Source: Paulinella micropora
Taxonomy: Eukaryota > Cercozoa > Imbricatea > Euglyphida > Paulinellidae
Assembly (NCBI GenBank): GCA_019918135.1
Contig: WBZZ01000830.1
Span: 1 to 64,000 of the forward strand
DNA: 64,000 nucleotides
Direction of reading: 5' to 3'
Within the stretch, counting starts at the first letter, position 1. Every line of letters begins with the position of its first letter. The notes below the pieces were generated by a model, which saw only the letters and a list, made by a program, of their open reading frames with translations, ran no database searches and had not been told where the DNA came from. Both the position numbers and the translations under genes were made by a program. Shown piece after piece: positions 20,163 through 30,504 of this stretch.

Positions 20163-20906
20163 CTAAGGCTTTTTGATATTTACTTCTACTTTGAGTCTCT
20201 TGGCTAGGGGCGTGATCTCCGCGCCGCAACTACGGCAAGGTTTTGTAGGTTGTGTAGCGCCGCCGTCTTGTGTCCGAAGCAGGGCCATGAATCGTTTTCG
20301 GTCTGGTATATCATATTGATCTACTAACAGTGAAGAGATCAATGTTCGCAGTTCAGCTTTTTTTGCTTCATCTTCTTTTTAGTCTAAGTCTTGGAAGAGT
20401 TGGAAGATTGGGTGAAGCTTAGTAAGAAAGCCAGACGTAGTAAAGAGCTTGCCGAACGTGTTTTCTATCATGTATGTCATTTCTTGGTCTATGGCTTTAT
20501 ACTGGGTCGCATGAAACTCTCGATCTAGACTGTAGATACTTTGCTTAAGCTCGTCAATCTGTTGCTCAAGTTCTCCAATCTCCTTTTGTACGTCTTAAGA
20601 TAGTCAGAGGCGCCTTTGCACGCTGAACCGATTGTCCCTGTACCAATCCTGCTTGGGCTTGTCCACAATTTGTAAGCGTGGTCCCAAAAGCTGCGCCCGG
20701 CAGCTACAACACGTACAATAGCTACAGATTGCATTATGGCTACCAAAGTGTCGGCTGCGTCCTTTCTTGCCAAAGTTCCGGCTGCCTCGTCCATTTTTTC
20801 CTAGAATCCACTGCCTTTTTTTTTAAGTCTTTAAATTTCTTGTACCAGTGCTTCTTCAGCAACAAGAGCGATTCTTCGTTCGTTTGTATCTTCTTGCAAA
20901 GGCGTA
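20163..20906 (-). CDS. Coiled-coil protein fragment, interrupted frame
   Basis: Coding begins after an acceptor-like CCCTTTCTCGCAG at 20907; an earlier exon was not found. The chain reads KKIQTNEESLLLLKKHWYKK, then MDEAAGTLARKDAAD in the adjacent frame, then VQKEIGELEQQIDELKQSIY after a further shift near 20595. The heptad-like Leu/Ile/Gln pattern predicts a coiled coil. A TAA at 20379-20381 interrupts an otherwise continuous frame that goes on with KEDEAKKAELRTLISSLL and ends PCRSCGAEITPLAKRL...KP with TAG at 20163. A single CxxC is present near the end. Function unknown. The stop may be a mutation, a sequencing error or a genuine end. Confidence 0.5.
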
Positions 20907-21203
20907 CTGCGAGAAAGGGAGGGGGGGGGGGAGGAGATGGAAGGAGAATGGCTTGCCCCCCCCCCCCCTCCCCCTCCCCCTCCTCCTTTGCCCCCCAACC
21001 TCTCAATTCCAGCTCGCTCTGCTTCTTTCCCCCCACCCCCCACCCCCCCCCCCCCCCCCCCCCGCGGCAGAGACGAAAAGTTGGGCTGGTCACAGAGATA
21101 GGTACTGCGGCAAGCACGCCAGGTGGTGGAAGGAGAATGGCCCCCCTCCTTTCCTCCTTTCCCCCCTCCCTCTCCCTCTCCTCCTCTCCTCTCCCCCCGT
21201 TAT
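20907..21203. other. Poly-C/G-rich spacer
   Basis: Several runs of 8-20 G or C (for example 20925-20934, 20957-20967 and 21044-21063) between two minus-strand genes. It could hide an upstream exon of the coiled-coil gene, but none is identifiable. Confidence 0.5.
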
Positions 21204-23242
21204 TTAGGCCCGCGACAGGATTTCCTGCAGTTCTTGGTTGATTAGCTCGACCAGCCCCGCCTGGCGAAGCCAGCGCACATAGTCGTCCACGGACTGGCCG
21301 GGGGGCTCCGGCGGCACGCAAACCGCGGGCAGCACCCAGCCGCACCGCGTGAGCGCAAATCGCGAAAGCCTGGCGTAGTTCTGGCGGGCGCGCTCCACCA
21401 ATCCTTCCGCCGAATGTTCGAGCTGCGCGTGGTTGTGCAGCCACTCGCGATAAGAAGAAACGCTGCGACTTCGCTCGCACGGTGCGCCCGACGCCTGCGG
21501 CAAAAGCTCCTTTGTGGGCGGCAGGGGCTGCACCGTCTCGCACAGGCGGAGTAGCGTTTGGTAGTCTGACTCGCACGTGTCCTCCAACGTGTGCCGCGAA
21601 CTTGATCGCTCTCCCGCCAGCGCAATCCATCTGAGCTGCACCCGGTCGTACGCGCGAATTACGTTGAGCCAGAGTTGCTTGAACCTCTGCGGCGAGTAGA
21701 GGCGCCGCGCCTCGCCGCAGATGATCCCCAGCACGCACAGCGCGCGCGCTAGCAGCTGCCTTTGCTCCAGCGACCTCTGCAGCAGCCGGCCTCTGGTCTC
21801 CTCCCAGTCGGGCGTCTGCGGCAGTCGTTGGCTGGTCCCCTCCCCGTCCGGCGCCGCCTGCCGCTCCAGCACGGGCCGCGCGTAGACCCTCGCGGCCGCC
21901 GCCGCCGCCAGCGTTTGCAAAGAAGAGACAGACGGGGCACCGAGCGCGTGCGCGGCTGCGGCCAGGCGCTGGTACTCGTCCAGCACGCGGAGGTTACGCT
22001 TTCGGCAGAAATCCGACATGGCATTGTCATACCGTTGAGGCAGTTCGGGGCGGGCACACCAGAGCTTTTCATCACTCTCTTCTGCGTTTAGCAGCGCGGC
22101 GACGTCTGGCACCAGCTGGAAAAGAAGCTGCCTGAGCAGTACCGACGTCACCAGCCCGCCGCGGGAGTCTCCCTGCGGCTGGTCCCAGCGCGGCGTGCCG
22201 GCGACGCCGGCCTCGTCGCCCAGGCTCTGTAGCACCTCGCGCAGGCTATCCCCCTCCCGCTCGCAAAACTTAGCGAGTGCCTGCCACATGTCGTCCAACG
22301 CCTGGGTGGGGCCCCGGCACTGCACAGATGTCGGGGGCGGCGCCGGCCCGCAAGAGCAGGCTCTCTACGCCCGCCCAGGCCGAGTGCACTGTTATTCAGA
22401 GGCACAGCACGTGCAGCGCGTGGGAGCCGGGACAACCAGTCGACGGGCGCAACTGTGCGCCCGTACAGAGGTCCTCGGGGCTGCAGGCCTTGCTCAAGTA
22501 CAGTTCCTGCAGGCTCGCGGCCTGCCCCAGCACCGCGGCGGAACGCAAGCACTCTTCGCTGCAGCTGTGGAGCTTGGCTACAAACTGCGCCTCCGCCCAA
22601 CGCAAGACGTCTGCAAACTGTGGCAGCCGCAGCGCCGGCAGCGACCGCGGCACCAATTCCCCCAGTTCCTGCAGGAACGTTCGCGCCGCTTTCCACAGAA
22701 ATGTGTCGTCCCGGAGCGGGCCCTCATTTTGCGACGATGTGCTGCGTCAACCCCAGCCAGTGCAGCTTACGCCCCCACAGCGAGCAGCAACCGGCCTTAG
22801 TGAGGTTCTCGGCCAGCGTGGGTAGGGTCCACCGGGCACAGTTCTGTCGCAGCCAACAGCCGTCGCCTAAAAACCTAAACACCTGGCGCAGTTCATTGTA
22901 TTGTCGCAGCCAGCGCTCAGCGCCGCGACAAGGCAACGCCTTCGGCACCGCCTGTTCTACAGATTGCAATGGCATGGCCAGCAGCACCGCAGGCCGCGCG
23001 GGGAACACGTGCACGGCTAGGTCACGCATGCATTCCAGCGCCTGGATCCTGCCGACCGGGCAAAAGCCTTCGGTCGCGTGGTCAGGGCAGCAGAAAAGAG
23101 AACCGCTGAATCTTTCTAGTAGCTCCAGGCGCTGGGCAGGATCCAGCTCTGGGTTGAGCTTTCTGTGCGACCGTTCCAGGGCCTCGCTGGTTGCTTGTGC
23201 CTTTGCACTGGCGGCGCACAGCTCCGCGAAGCCAGCCGCCAT
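21204..23242 (-). CDS. Unrecognised ~675-residue GC-rich protein, several frame breaks
   Basis: The ATG at 23242 starts MAAGFAELCAASAKAQ; coding continues to 22738, moves one frame (SQNEGPLRDDTFLWKAART...), meets a TGA at 22396-22398, continues a short way and then shifts again near 22320 into TQALDDMWQALAKFCERE, running to TAA at 21204. Each section has high G/C third positions only in its own frame. The protein is helical, Leu/Arg/Ala-rich, with several Cys and no evident signal or membrane span. Size and position in a virus-like block suggest a structural or packaging component, but no motif supports that. It shares style, not obvious sequence, with the 12267-13719 product. Confidence 0.55.
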
Positions 23243-23450
23243 CAGTCGCGGTGTTGTTGTTGTTTTTTTTTGCTGAAATTTAAAAGAAAAGAAAGGAAAG
23301 AAAAGTGGGGAAGAGGGCTACGGTGTGGCCGAGGCAAAAAACCTTGTATAAAAAAATAATAAAATAAAATAATAATAAAAAAAATAAAAAAAAAAGCGAC
23401 ACAAAAGGGCCGCAAAGGAAGGCAGGGGCTCTCTCCCACCTTCTTGAGCC

Positions 23451-23480
23451 AAAACCGAAAACCATGTGGTTTTCGGTTTT
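23451..23480. other. Perfect 13 bp-arm hairpin
   Basis: AAAACCGAAAACC, loop ATGT, then GGTTTTCGGTTTT. It is followed by two copies of CAATGGTGCCAACATT (about 23516 and 23540) and a poly-C run. It sits at the edge of the TG-rich minisatellite. Confidence 0.8.
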
Positions 23481-23599
23481 GTAGAACTACGCAGTTCTCG
23501 CCATTGTGTTTGCGCAATGGTGCCAACATTGGGTTTGCACAATGGTGCCAACATTCTGAATTTTTCGCAGCCCCCCCCCCTTGGAGTGTTGGTCCGCAG

Positions 23600-24560
23600 T
23601 TTTGTGTGTACAGTCCTCGTGTGTGTGTACAGTCCTCGTATGTGTGTTTGTGTGTGTGTATCGTCGTGTGTATGTGTGTATCGTCGTGTGTGTGTGTATC
23701 GTCGTGTGTGTGTGTGTGTGTATCGTCGTGTGTGTGTGTGTGTGTGTATCGTCGTGTGTGTGTGTGTGTATTGTCGTGTGTGTGTGTATCGTCGTGTGTG
23801 TGTGTATCGTCGTGTGTGTGTGTGTATCGTCGTGTGTGTGTGTTTGTTTGTTTGTGTGTATCGTCGTGTGTGTGTGTATCGTCGTGTGTGTGTATCGTCG
23901 TGTGTTTGTGTGTATCGTCGTGTGTTTGTGTTTGTGTGTGTGTTTGTTTGTGTGTATCGTCGTGTGTGTGTGTGTATCGTCGCGTGTTTGTGTGTATCGT
24001 CGTGTGTTTGTGTGTATCGTCGTGTGTGTTTGTTTGTGTATATCGTCGTGTGTATGCGTGTATCGTCGTGTGTGTGTGTGTGTGTCGTCTTGTGTGTTTG
24101 TTTGTGTGTACCGTCGTGTGTATGCGTGTATCGTCGTGTGTGTGTGTGTGTATCGTCGCGTGTTTGTGTGTATCGTCGTGTGTTTGTGTGTTTGCGTGTG
24201 TTTGCGTGTGTGTGTATGTGTGTATCGTCGTGTGTGTGTGTGTGTGTCGTCGTGTTTTTGTGTGTATCGTCGTGTGTTTGTGTGTTTGCGTGTGTTTGCG
24301 TGTGTGTGTATGTGTGTATCGTCGTGTGTGTGTATGTGTGTATCGTCGTGTGTATGTGTGTATCGTCGTGTGTGTGTATCGTCGTGTGTTTGTATCATCG
24401 TGTGTGTGTATCGTCGTGTGTGTGTATCGTCGTGTGTGTGTGTATCGTCGTGTGTGTGTGTATCGTCGTGTGTGTGTGTATCGTCGTGTTTGCGTGCGCG
24501 TGTATTGTCGTGTGTACAGACCTGTTGTACGTGTGTGTGTATCGTCGTGTGCATAGTCGT
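23600..24560. repeat. TATCGTCGTGTGTG minisatellite
   Basis: More than 40 units of TATCGTCGTG followed by (TG)n of varying length. The same unit in reverse complement occurs at 19195-19360. Both strands give long open frames (Cys-Val or Thr-His repeats) that are not genes. The rest of 24561-25132 is mixed sequence with short (GA)/(CT) runs and no supported gene. Confidence 0.9.
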
Positions 24561-25132
24561 TGTGCCTCGACAATGGCCAGCTGCTGTTTTTTTTTTCTTT
24601 TTTTTGCCGGACGAAGATATCGGCTCCGCCAGACACCATTCTTAGCACAAAAAGTAAAATCTATTGTATTAAATTACAAACTTCTTAGACCAAATCACTT
24701 GCGTACCGGGCACATTAAGTTTGCCAGAATGTTTCTTTTCTCTTTTGGTCACGGGTTGTTTCAGACCAACAAAACTTTTAATAAAGAAAAAAGAGCGAGT
24801 TGTCTTGACTTTGAATGAACATAACCTGCCACATTCGACCTGACCTTCTCTTACGAAACAAAACCAAGCGCAACGAAATAGCTGGGGGAGAAACTGGCCA
24901 CCCGCGCAAAGAAAGGCACGGACGTGATCGAAGGTCTGGTGCAAGAGAGAGAGAGAGAGGTCACCAAAGAAAAGGGATGGAGTGCTAATTTGCGTCCGTC
25001 CAGCCCCCTCTCTCTCTCTCTCTTTAATTTGTTGTTGTGTCTTGTTCACCCGGACCGCTCAGCCCTCCCTCTCATTGATTTCCAGTGGCCTTCGGGCATG
25101 CGCAGCTTCAGAGTATTTTCTCCGATAAAATA

Positions 25133-25858
25133 CTAGCCGAACGGGTGATCATCCGCGGTGGTCTGAGCTGCTGGTGCCTCGAACTCACTGCGGGCCCTCT
25201 TGTGCAGGTTCTCCGGTGCCGCGCTCATGAGAGAGGCCGCCGCGTGGCGCTCTACCGAAACGAGCTTCTGCTGCAGATCCGACTTGGCTGGTACTGGCAC
25301 TGCCTGCGCCGGGGCGCTTTTCTGTGCCGCCAGCGCGCGCCTGATACTGTCCCAGCCACCCTGTCTTACGTCCACCCCCGAACTGGCGGCAGTGTGCGTA
25401 AAGGCCGCTAGCGCGGCGTTGACCCACTTGCGATGGAAACCGGACTCGCTCTCTGACATTTCCGAACTGCTCCACGCCTGCTTTTCAGCGTTCATAGCCT
25501 TGCGCTGCTCCTCGCTCAGAAACAGGCAGTAGAAGTTCGCCATATCATCCGAAGCCTCCTCGGCGCAACGTGCAATACGCTCCCGCTGCGCGTCCTTCAG
25601 TCCGGCTATCTCGCTGCACATGGAGTCAACCAGGCTCTGTACCGCTCCCGTTATCTTTGTTCTCTGGCCCTCGTCGGCGATGCGCGAGATCTGCTGCGAG
25701 GCCGCCGCAATCAAGTGCGTCAAGGGCTGTTTGCAGTCGAGCTGTGCTGGCTCTGCGTCAGCGGGACGTGGCTCCGTAGGAGCCGCCGCCTGCTCGATGA
25801 CTACCTTCGGGGTCGGCACGGTGGCAGGGGTCAGCCTAGTTTCTGCAGTGGTCTCCAT
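25133..25858 (-). CDS. Ala-rich helical protein, possible capsid scaffold
   Basis: The ATG at 25858 gives 241 residues in an intact frame. An Ala/Pro/Thr-rich head (METTAETRLTPATVPTPK) is followed by long predicted helices (HLIAAASQQISRIADEGQ, DAQRERIARCAEEASDDM, RRALAAQKSAPAQAVPVP), and the protein ends in a small polar tail. It starts 38 bp after the stop of the putative protease gene, on the same strand. A protease gene followed by an Ala/Pro-rich helical scaffold is the order found in tailed phages and herpesviruses. The scaffold call rests on composition and gene order only, since scaffolds have little sequence conservation. Confidence 0.5.
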   Translation of the reverse strand: METTAETRLTPATVPTPKVVIEQAAAPTEPRPADAEPAQLDCKQPLTHLIAAASQQISRIADEGQRTKITGAVQSLVDSMCSEIAGLKDAQRERIARCAEEASDDMANFYCLFLSEEQRKAMNAEKQAWSSSEMSESESGFHRKWVNAALAAFTHTAASSGVDVRQGGWDSIRRALAAQKSAPAQAVPVPAKSDLQQKLVSVERHAAASLMSAAPENLHKRARSEFEAPAAQTTADDHPFG

Positions 25859-25896
25859 CACGGGCCGGTTGCTGTGTAAGGAATAGATTTTTATGG

Positions 25897-26880
25897 CTAG
25901 CAAGTCCAGCGCTTGTTTGGGTATAGATTTCCAAAGAGATTCCAAATTAGGCGGCCCCCGTGCAACGCCATGTGAGGCCCTGAAATGGGCGGGCGGGGCG
26001 GGAGTGCAAGCCTGACTAACAGCCCCGCCCCCCGAACTCCGTGCATTCTTTCGTGCGCCCCTTCCCCCCCGCTCTTCTTTCCCCCTCGTGTTTGTTGCGG
26101 GGGCGCACAAAAAACGCCCCAAGGCTTGCGGGCGGGGTTGAATGCGACTAAGAGGCTGTCCCAACCCCCGCCGGCGGCGTGCGAGGCGCGGTTTAGGTAA
26201 TTTTCCCTATAAGCCAGACGGCTCAGTTCCGCGGTCTGGTGGGGCAGATTAACGTCCCAGCTAGTGGTGACCGGTTCCATGTACGCGAAGCAGTTCTCGG
26301 GCGCCAGCGCGCACTCGCCCAGGAAGTACGTGCCCGGGCGGGCCCCGCGCTTGCAGTACGAATTTTCTAGCACCCAGGCCTGGTTGGTTACGATGTTGCG
26401 CACGTGCTGGATGCTAGCGCCCTTGGGACCGTCGGGGTCGCGCAGGGGCCGCACGCTCGTCACCCCCTCCTCATTGTCGTACGGGTACGTGTACATGAAC
26501 AGTGATCTCGCTTGCGCATCATACCTGGTGGCGGCAACGTAGCCCCAGCTCTGGATCTTTTCGCTGTTAGCTAGGCAAGGGTCGTGTGAGTTATCCATGT
26601 GTTCGTAAAAGCAGGGCCTGCCTATCATAGCCTCGGCAATGATGGCCAGTTCTTGGTCCGAAAGCTGCAGGCTGTAGTGCTCGCGTGCCTCGGGGTGTCC
26701 ATGGTGACGCTTTTCTTCTAGAATGTCGTGCCTTAGAGCGTTTTCGTAGAGGCAATGTTCAAAGACCCAGACCACGCCGGCAGCGTCTAGCGGGACGGGT
26801 GGTTCAGCACCAAAGAAGACGCAGCGCGAGGGGTCCGTCTGCTCGCCTCGTGTCCTAATGTCACGCTTCCGTTGCTGCAT
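25897..26880 (-). CDS. Possible capsid maturation (assemblin/prohead-type) serine protease
   Basis: The ATG at 26880 gives 327 residues. Residues about 75-160 resemble the core of prohead/herpesvirus-type proteases: a small beta-rich domain with a His-Asp pair (CFYEHMDNSHDP) shortly before a Gly-Tyr-Val strand (SWGYVAATRYD), then TSVRPLRDPDGPKGASIQHV, where a nucleophilic Ser and second His would be expected. The match is by pattern, not by a diagnostic signature, and the catalytic residues are not proven. A region of good coding quality ends near ...ENYLNRASHAAGGGWDS; the last 80 residues are Gly/Pro/Arg-rich and may be read-through. It is followed at once by the possible scaffold gene. Alternative: an unrelated viral structural protein. 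Confidence 0.4.
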   Translation of the reverse strand: MQQRKRDIRTRGEQTDPSRCVFFGAEPPVPLDAAGVVWVFEHCLYENALRHDILEEKRHHGHPEAREHYSLQLSDQELAIIAEAMIGRPCFYEHMDNSHDPCLANSEKIQSWGYVAATRYDAQARSLFMYTYPYDNEEGVTSVRPLRDPDGPKGASIQHVRNIVTNQAWVLENSYCKRGARPGTYFLGECALAPENCFAYMEPVTTSWDVNLPHQTAELSRLAYRENYLNRASHAAGGGWDSLLVAFNPARKPWGVFCAPPQQTRGGKKSGGEGAHERMHGVRGAGLLVRLALPPRPPISGPHMALHGGRLIWNLFGNLYPNKRWTC

Positions 26881-28138
26881 GGGGGCCTGAGCCGCACCAA
26901 AACAAAAACAAACACACACAACACGCCACACCCACGCATACACACACACACACCAAAACAAAACGCGGGGGGGGGGGGGAGGACAGGAGGGAGGGGCACA
27001 AACAAAAAAAAAAGAACAGAAAGGAAAAAAAAACGGGGGGAGGGGGCGGGGGGGGGGGGGAGAAAGGTTTGAAAGTTGGGGGGGGGGGGCGGGAAAAGGG
27101 GGGATGGCAGGGGAGGGGGGCCGGGAAAAGGGGGGGGGGGGGAGGATGGCAGGGGGGGGGGGGCGGGAAAAAAAGCTACTAGGATAGACAAAAAAAAAGG
27201 ACTGGAGAAGGGGCAACAGAAAATTTGAAGGGGAGGGGGGTAGAGAAGAAATGGGGAAGGTGTTATTTGACAGGCTCTTTTTTTGTTTCTTAGGTTTTCA
27301 GCGCAGGGAAGGCCGCGCTCTCTCCCTTCCCCCTCCCGGGAAGCTGGTAAATAAAATAAAACAGACAATCCGGCCCCCCCCGCACACAGTTTCCTGTCCG
27401 ATCTTTGTTCGCCTCTTTTGTTTGCCTGCTGGCCCCCCTCCCCCTCTCCTCCCTCCCTTTGTTTCTTCTTCTTCTTCTGCAAGGCTCGTTCACAACAAGA
27501 ACCCAAAAAAAAAAGAACGGGTTTCTAAAGAGACTACAGAGAGGGGGCAGGGGGGGGCCAGCAGGCAGAAGAAAAACGAAAGAGGCGGATCAAACAAAAT
27601 GGGTGTACATTGGCCCCCCCCTCCCTCCCCAACCCCCCGGCCCCCCCCCCCCTCCACATATAAATAAGGGTGGGGGAGGGGTTGTGTGTGGGGGACAGGG
27701 AGATGGGGACAGGGAGATGGGGGACAGTGGGAGAGGGGGGGGGGGAGAAGAGACATGTGCGAGCACATGGGGGGGGGGGGGGCAGGGGGGGGGGGGCCGG
27801 GCGAGAGGGGGGGGGGGGGAGGGGGAAGAGACATGTGCGAGCACAGGGAAACAGGGGAACAGGGGAAGGGGGGGGGGGGGGGGTTTGTCGGCCGCGACGG
27901 GGGGGGGGGGGGGGGGAACAACAGGGGAGGCAGGTGGGAGAGAGAGAGGGGGGGGGGGGGGGGAGAAACAGTGTTGGGGAAGAGAGGGAGGGGGGGGGGG
28001 GGAAAACAGTGTTGGGGAAGAGAGAGGAGGGGGCGCGATGACAAAAAAAAACAAGCGCGTCTGCGGGAGGCGGTCCCCCCTTGTGTTTTGTTTGGAAGCA
28101 ATAACATAAACCACAAGCCGCTGGTCACAAAAACAAGA
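26881..28138. other. Extreme poly-G/poly-C intergenic DNA
   Basis: A run of at least twenty G-homopolymers of 8-19 bp (26966-27165 and 27735-28015), poly-C at 27616-27660, and AGAGACATGTGCGAGCACA duplicated at 27748 and 27826. GAAACAGTGTTGGGGAAGAG also recurs at 27963 and 28003. No gene is supported. Homopolymer lengths here are unlikely to be exact. Confidence 0.8.
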
Positions 28139-28656
28139 ATGGCTCGTACGAAATACGCCCAAGAGAGCAAGAGCAGACGCAAGAAGGCTCGCGAGGTCCT
28201 CAAAAAGGCTGATGACTCCAGCAAGAAAAAACAGAAGCAGCACAGCAACACGCACAGCAAGACTCACAGCAAGAAGAGCGACAAAAACAAAAGAAGAGAA
28301 AGCGCGAGGAAGAGCCCGAACAACGCCCCAAGAGAGTGAGCAAGCGTTACCGCTTGCTGAACGCAGAGTGCAACAGGGCCCAAAAGTTTAGTCTGAACCA
28401 CTTCGCACTCCGGCGGGCACCGTTCCGCCGACGCCTATACAAACAAGTTATGCAAATCGGGGGCAGGGTCGAGAGATACAACAAATCAGCCCTGTATGCA
28501 CTCATGATTGCGGCCGAAGACTACCTACGCTCTCTTTTTGAAAAAAGTAAGAGATTAGCAATCTTACAGAAACAGCACACGTTGCTGCACAAACATTGGC
28601 GATTCGCTGAATTCGAGGAGAAGATGTCGATGCAAAGGATGGTGCCGAACCCTTGA
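28139..28656 (+). CDS. H3-like histone, one frameshift
   Basis: The ATG at 28139 starts MARTKYAQESKSRRKKAR, echoing the H3 N-terminus (ARTKQTAR), followed by a Lys/Ser/His-rich tail. Near 28290, in an A-rich run, coding moves to the next frame (KRKREEEPEQRPKRVSKRY). The globular part fits H3: ALRRAPFRRRLYKQVMQIGG to alphaN/alpha1, SALYALMIAAEDYLRSLFEK to the long alpha2 (H3: [20 protein letters not shown]), KRLAILQKQHTLLHKH to loop 2/alpha3. Total is about 170 residues, longer than the 135 of H3 because of the tail. It would pair with the H4-like protein at 14.5 kb. Gene intactness depends on whether the shift is a homopolymer error. Confidence 0.7.
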
Positions 28657-28763
28657 AAGACGCTTATGTCCAAACAACAACAAAAAAAAAGCCTCCCGGC
28701 CGCAAAAAGTATTATTAAAAGCAACTGCTTGGCTTTTTTGGTTCGAGAATTTGCAGTAGACTC

Positions 28764-28982
28764 TTATCCACACTTGAGTATTATTTTTGTAAATTCTGTA
28801 GTACCCGTAGGGGTAAGAAGCTGAGCGTACACGGCTCGGGGACTGAAGTGGCCGAACTCCCTTGGTAGTCTTTGAGGGTCGGCATAGTACGCGTCGGGAT
28901 CCACTGGGGCAAGACTTTCAGCCACGGGCCAGCAAAACATGCCAGTAACGTCTTTCAGGTAGAGATCAGGAAGCAACGCCAT
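28764..28982 (-). CDS. Small hypothetical protein or exon (72 residues)
   Basis: The ATG at 28982 opens MALLPDLYLKDVTGMFCWP and ends TKIILKCG. Codon use looks coding and the C-terminus is well defined, but there is no recognised domain. The T-rich tract just upstream on this strand could also be an acceptor region, so it may be a terminal exon. From 28983 to 29300 sequence is A-rich on the plus strand with no gene seen. Confidence 0.35.
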   Translation of the reverse strand: MALLPDLYLKDVTGMFCWPVAESLAPVDPDAYYADPQRLPREFGHFSPRAVYAQLLTPTGTTEFTKIILKCG

Positions 28983-29329
28983 GGGACTACAGCAAGACAG
29001 CGATAGTGAGGTTACGCTAAAAAAGGAAAATTGGGGGGTATCAAGGCAAAAAGAACAAAAAAAGAAAAACCCGAGAGGAAATGGAAAGGCAACACAGTGA
29101 CAACAAAAAAAAGAAGAAAAAAACACACAGGCATCGTGGACAAGAATACAAAGAGTTTGTGCAAAAACGACACTTTGCACAACTGCTAACAAAAGCAAAA
29201 AAAACAAAGACTCGAAATGACAATTAGAAAAAACAAAATTCACACTCAATTCACTACAACCCGCCGCTACTGTCAACAGAAACTATACACACACACAAAT
29301 CACAAACCCCATTGACACGTAAAACATTC

Positions 29330-29521
29330 ACGCACGCACACACCCACATACACACACGCACACACACACACATTCGCAAACACACACACACACGCACGCA
29401 CATTCGCAAACACACACATACACGCACACACACGCACACACATTCGCAAACACACACACACACACACGCACGCACATTCGCAAACACACACATACACGCA
29501 CACACACATGCACACACATTC

Positions 29522-29566
<45 letters not shown>

Positions 29567-29575
29567 CACACATTC

Positions 29576-29618
<43 letters not shown>

Positions 29619-29723
29619 CACACACACACCATTCGCAAACACACACGCACACACACCATTCGCAAACACACACATTCGCAAACACACACATACACGCACA
29701 CACACACGCACACACATTCGCAA

Positions 29724-29776
<53 letters not shown>

Positions 29777-30125
29777 CACACATTCGCAAACACACACGCA
29801 CACACACCATTCGCAAACACACACATTCGCAAACACACACCATTCGCAAACACACACACGCAAACACACACACACACACACACGCACACACACACACACA
29901 TACACACGCATACACACACATTCGCAAACACACACATTCGCAAACACACACACACACACACACACACATTCGCAAACACGCATACACACACGCACATACG
30001 CACACACACACACACACATTCGCAAACACACACACACATACACATTCACAAACACACACACACACATTCGCAAACACACACATTTGCAAACACACACATT
30101 TGCAAACACACACGCATTCGCAAAC
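29330..30125 (+). repeat. (CA)n array with ~23 CATTCGCAAA units
   Basis: A (CA)n/(CG CA)n microsatellite is punctuated by about 23 copies of CATTCGCAAACACAC, with a few decayed to CATTTGCAAA or CATTCACAAA near the right end. All point the same way. The mirror array on the other side of the central palindrome (30470-30690) is in the opposite orientation. Confidence 0.9.
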
Positions 30126-30153
30126 ACGCGCACACACACGTTGATCCACAGGG

Positions 30154-30427
30154 TGTACCTTTGCAAAAAGGGTGTTCCACGAGTTGCGAGTGATCCAACA
30201 AGGGGAGAGGGGGGGGGGGGCCAACCCTGCTGGGAAAAAAATCTTGGCCAACATCATTGAGCTCAATGTTGGCCGACACCATTGAGCTCAATGTTGGCCA
30301 AAAAACCCATGCGTTTTCTGTTTCGACATTGAGCTCAATGGTGTCGGCCAACCTCTCTTTCGGGTTGGCCCCCCCACCCTTGTTGGATCGCTCACACATC
30401 GCTTGTTCGTCGTTTTGCAAAGGTACA
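30154..30427. other. Nested inverted repeat, candidate replication origin
   Basis: Three nested pairs of arms. Outer: TGTACCTTTGCAAAA (30154-30168) with TTTTGCAAAGGTACA (30413-30427). Middle: GATCCAACAAGGG plus a G-run and CCAACCC (30192-30227) with its complement at 30362-30389. Inner: 27 bp perfect arms at 30268-30294 and 30326-30352 around a 31 nt spacer. The 14 bp palindrome CATTGAGCTCAATG occurs three times (30255, 30280, 30327). The oppositely oriented CATTCGCAAA arrays flank it. Herpesvirus origins combine palindromes with inverted recognition sites for the origin-binding helicase; a helicase of that type is encoded at 36.6-41.6 kb. Origin function is inference. Confidence 0.55.
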
Positions 30428-30465
30428 ATCTGTGTATGTCTCAATGACGTTTATGATTCTGTGCA

Positions 30466-30469
<4 letters not shown>

Positions 30470-30504
<35 letters not shown>

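Noticed and set aside
3929..22398. Reassigned stop codon (for example TGA as Trp/Arg)
   Set aside because: TGA, TAG and TAA are all found in frame, the GRF copy has AGA at the matching site, and many genes end normally at each stop.
23600..24560. CRISPR-like array
   Set aside because: Units are short, spacers are themselves (TG)n of variable length and not unique, and no cas gene is present.
29330..30125. CRISPR-like or telomeric array of CATTCGCAAA
   Set aside because: Spacers are (CA)n; no telomere-type unit.
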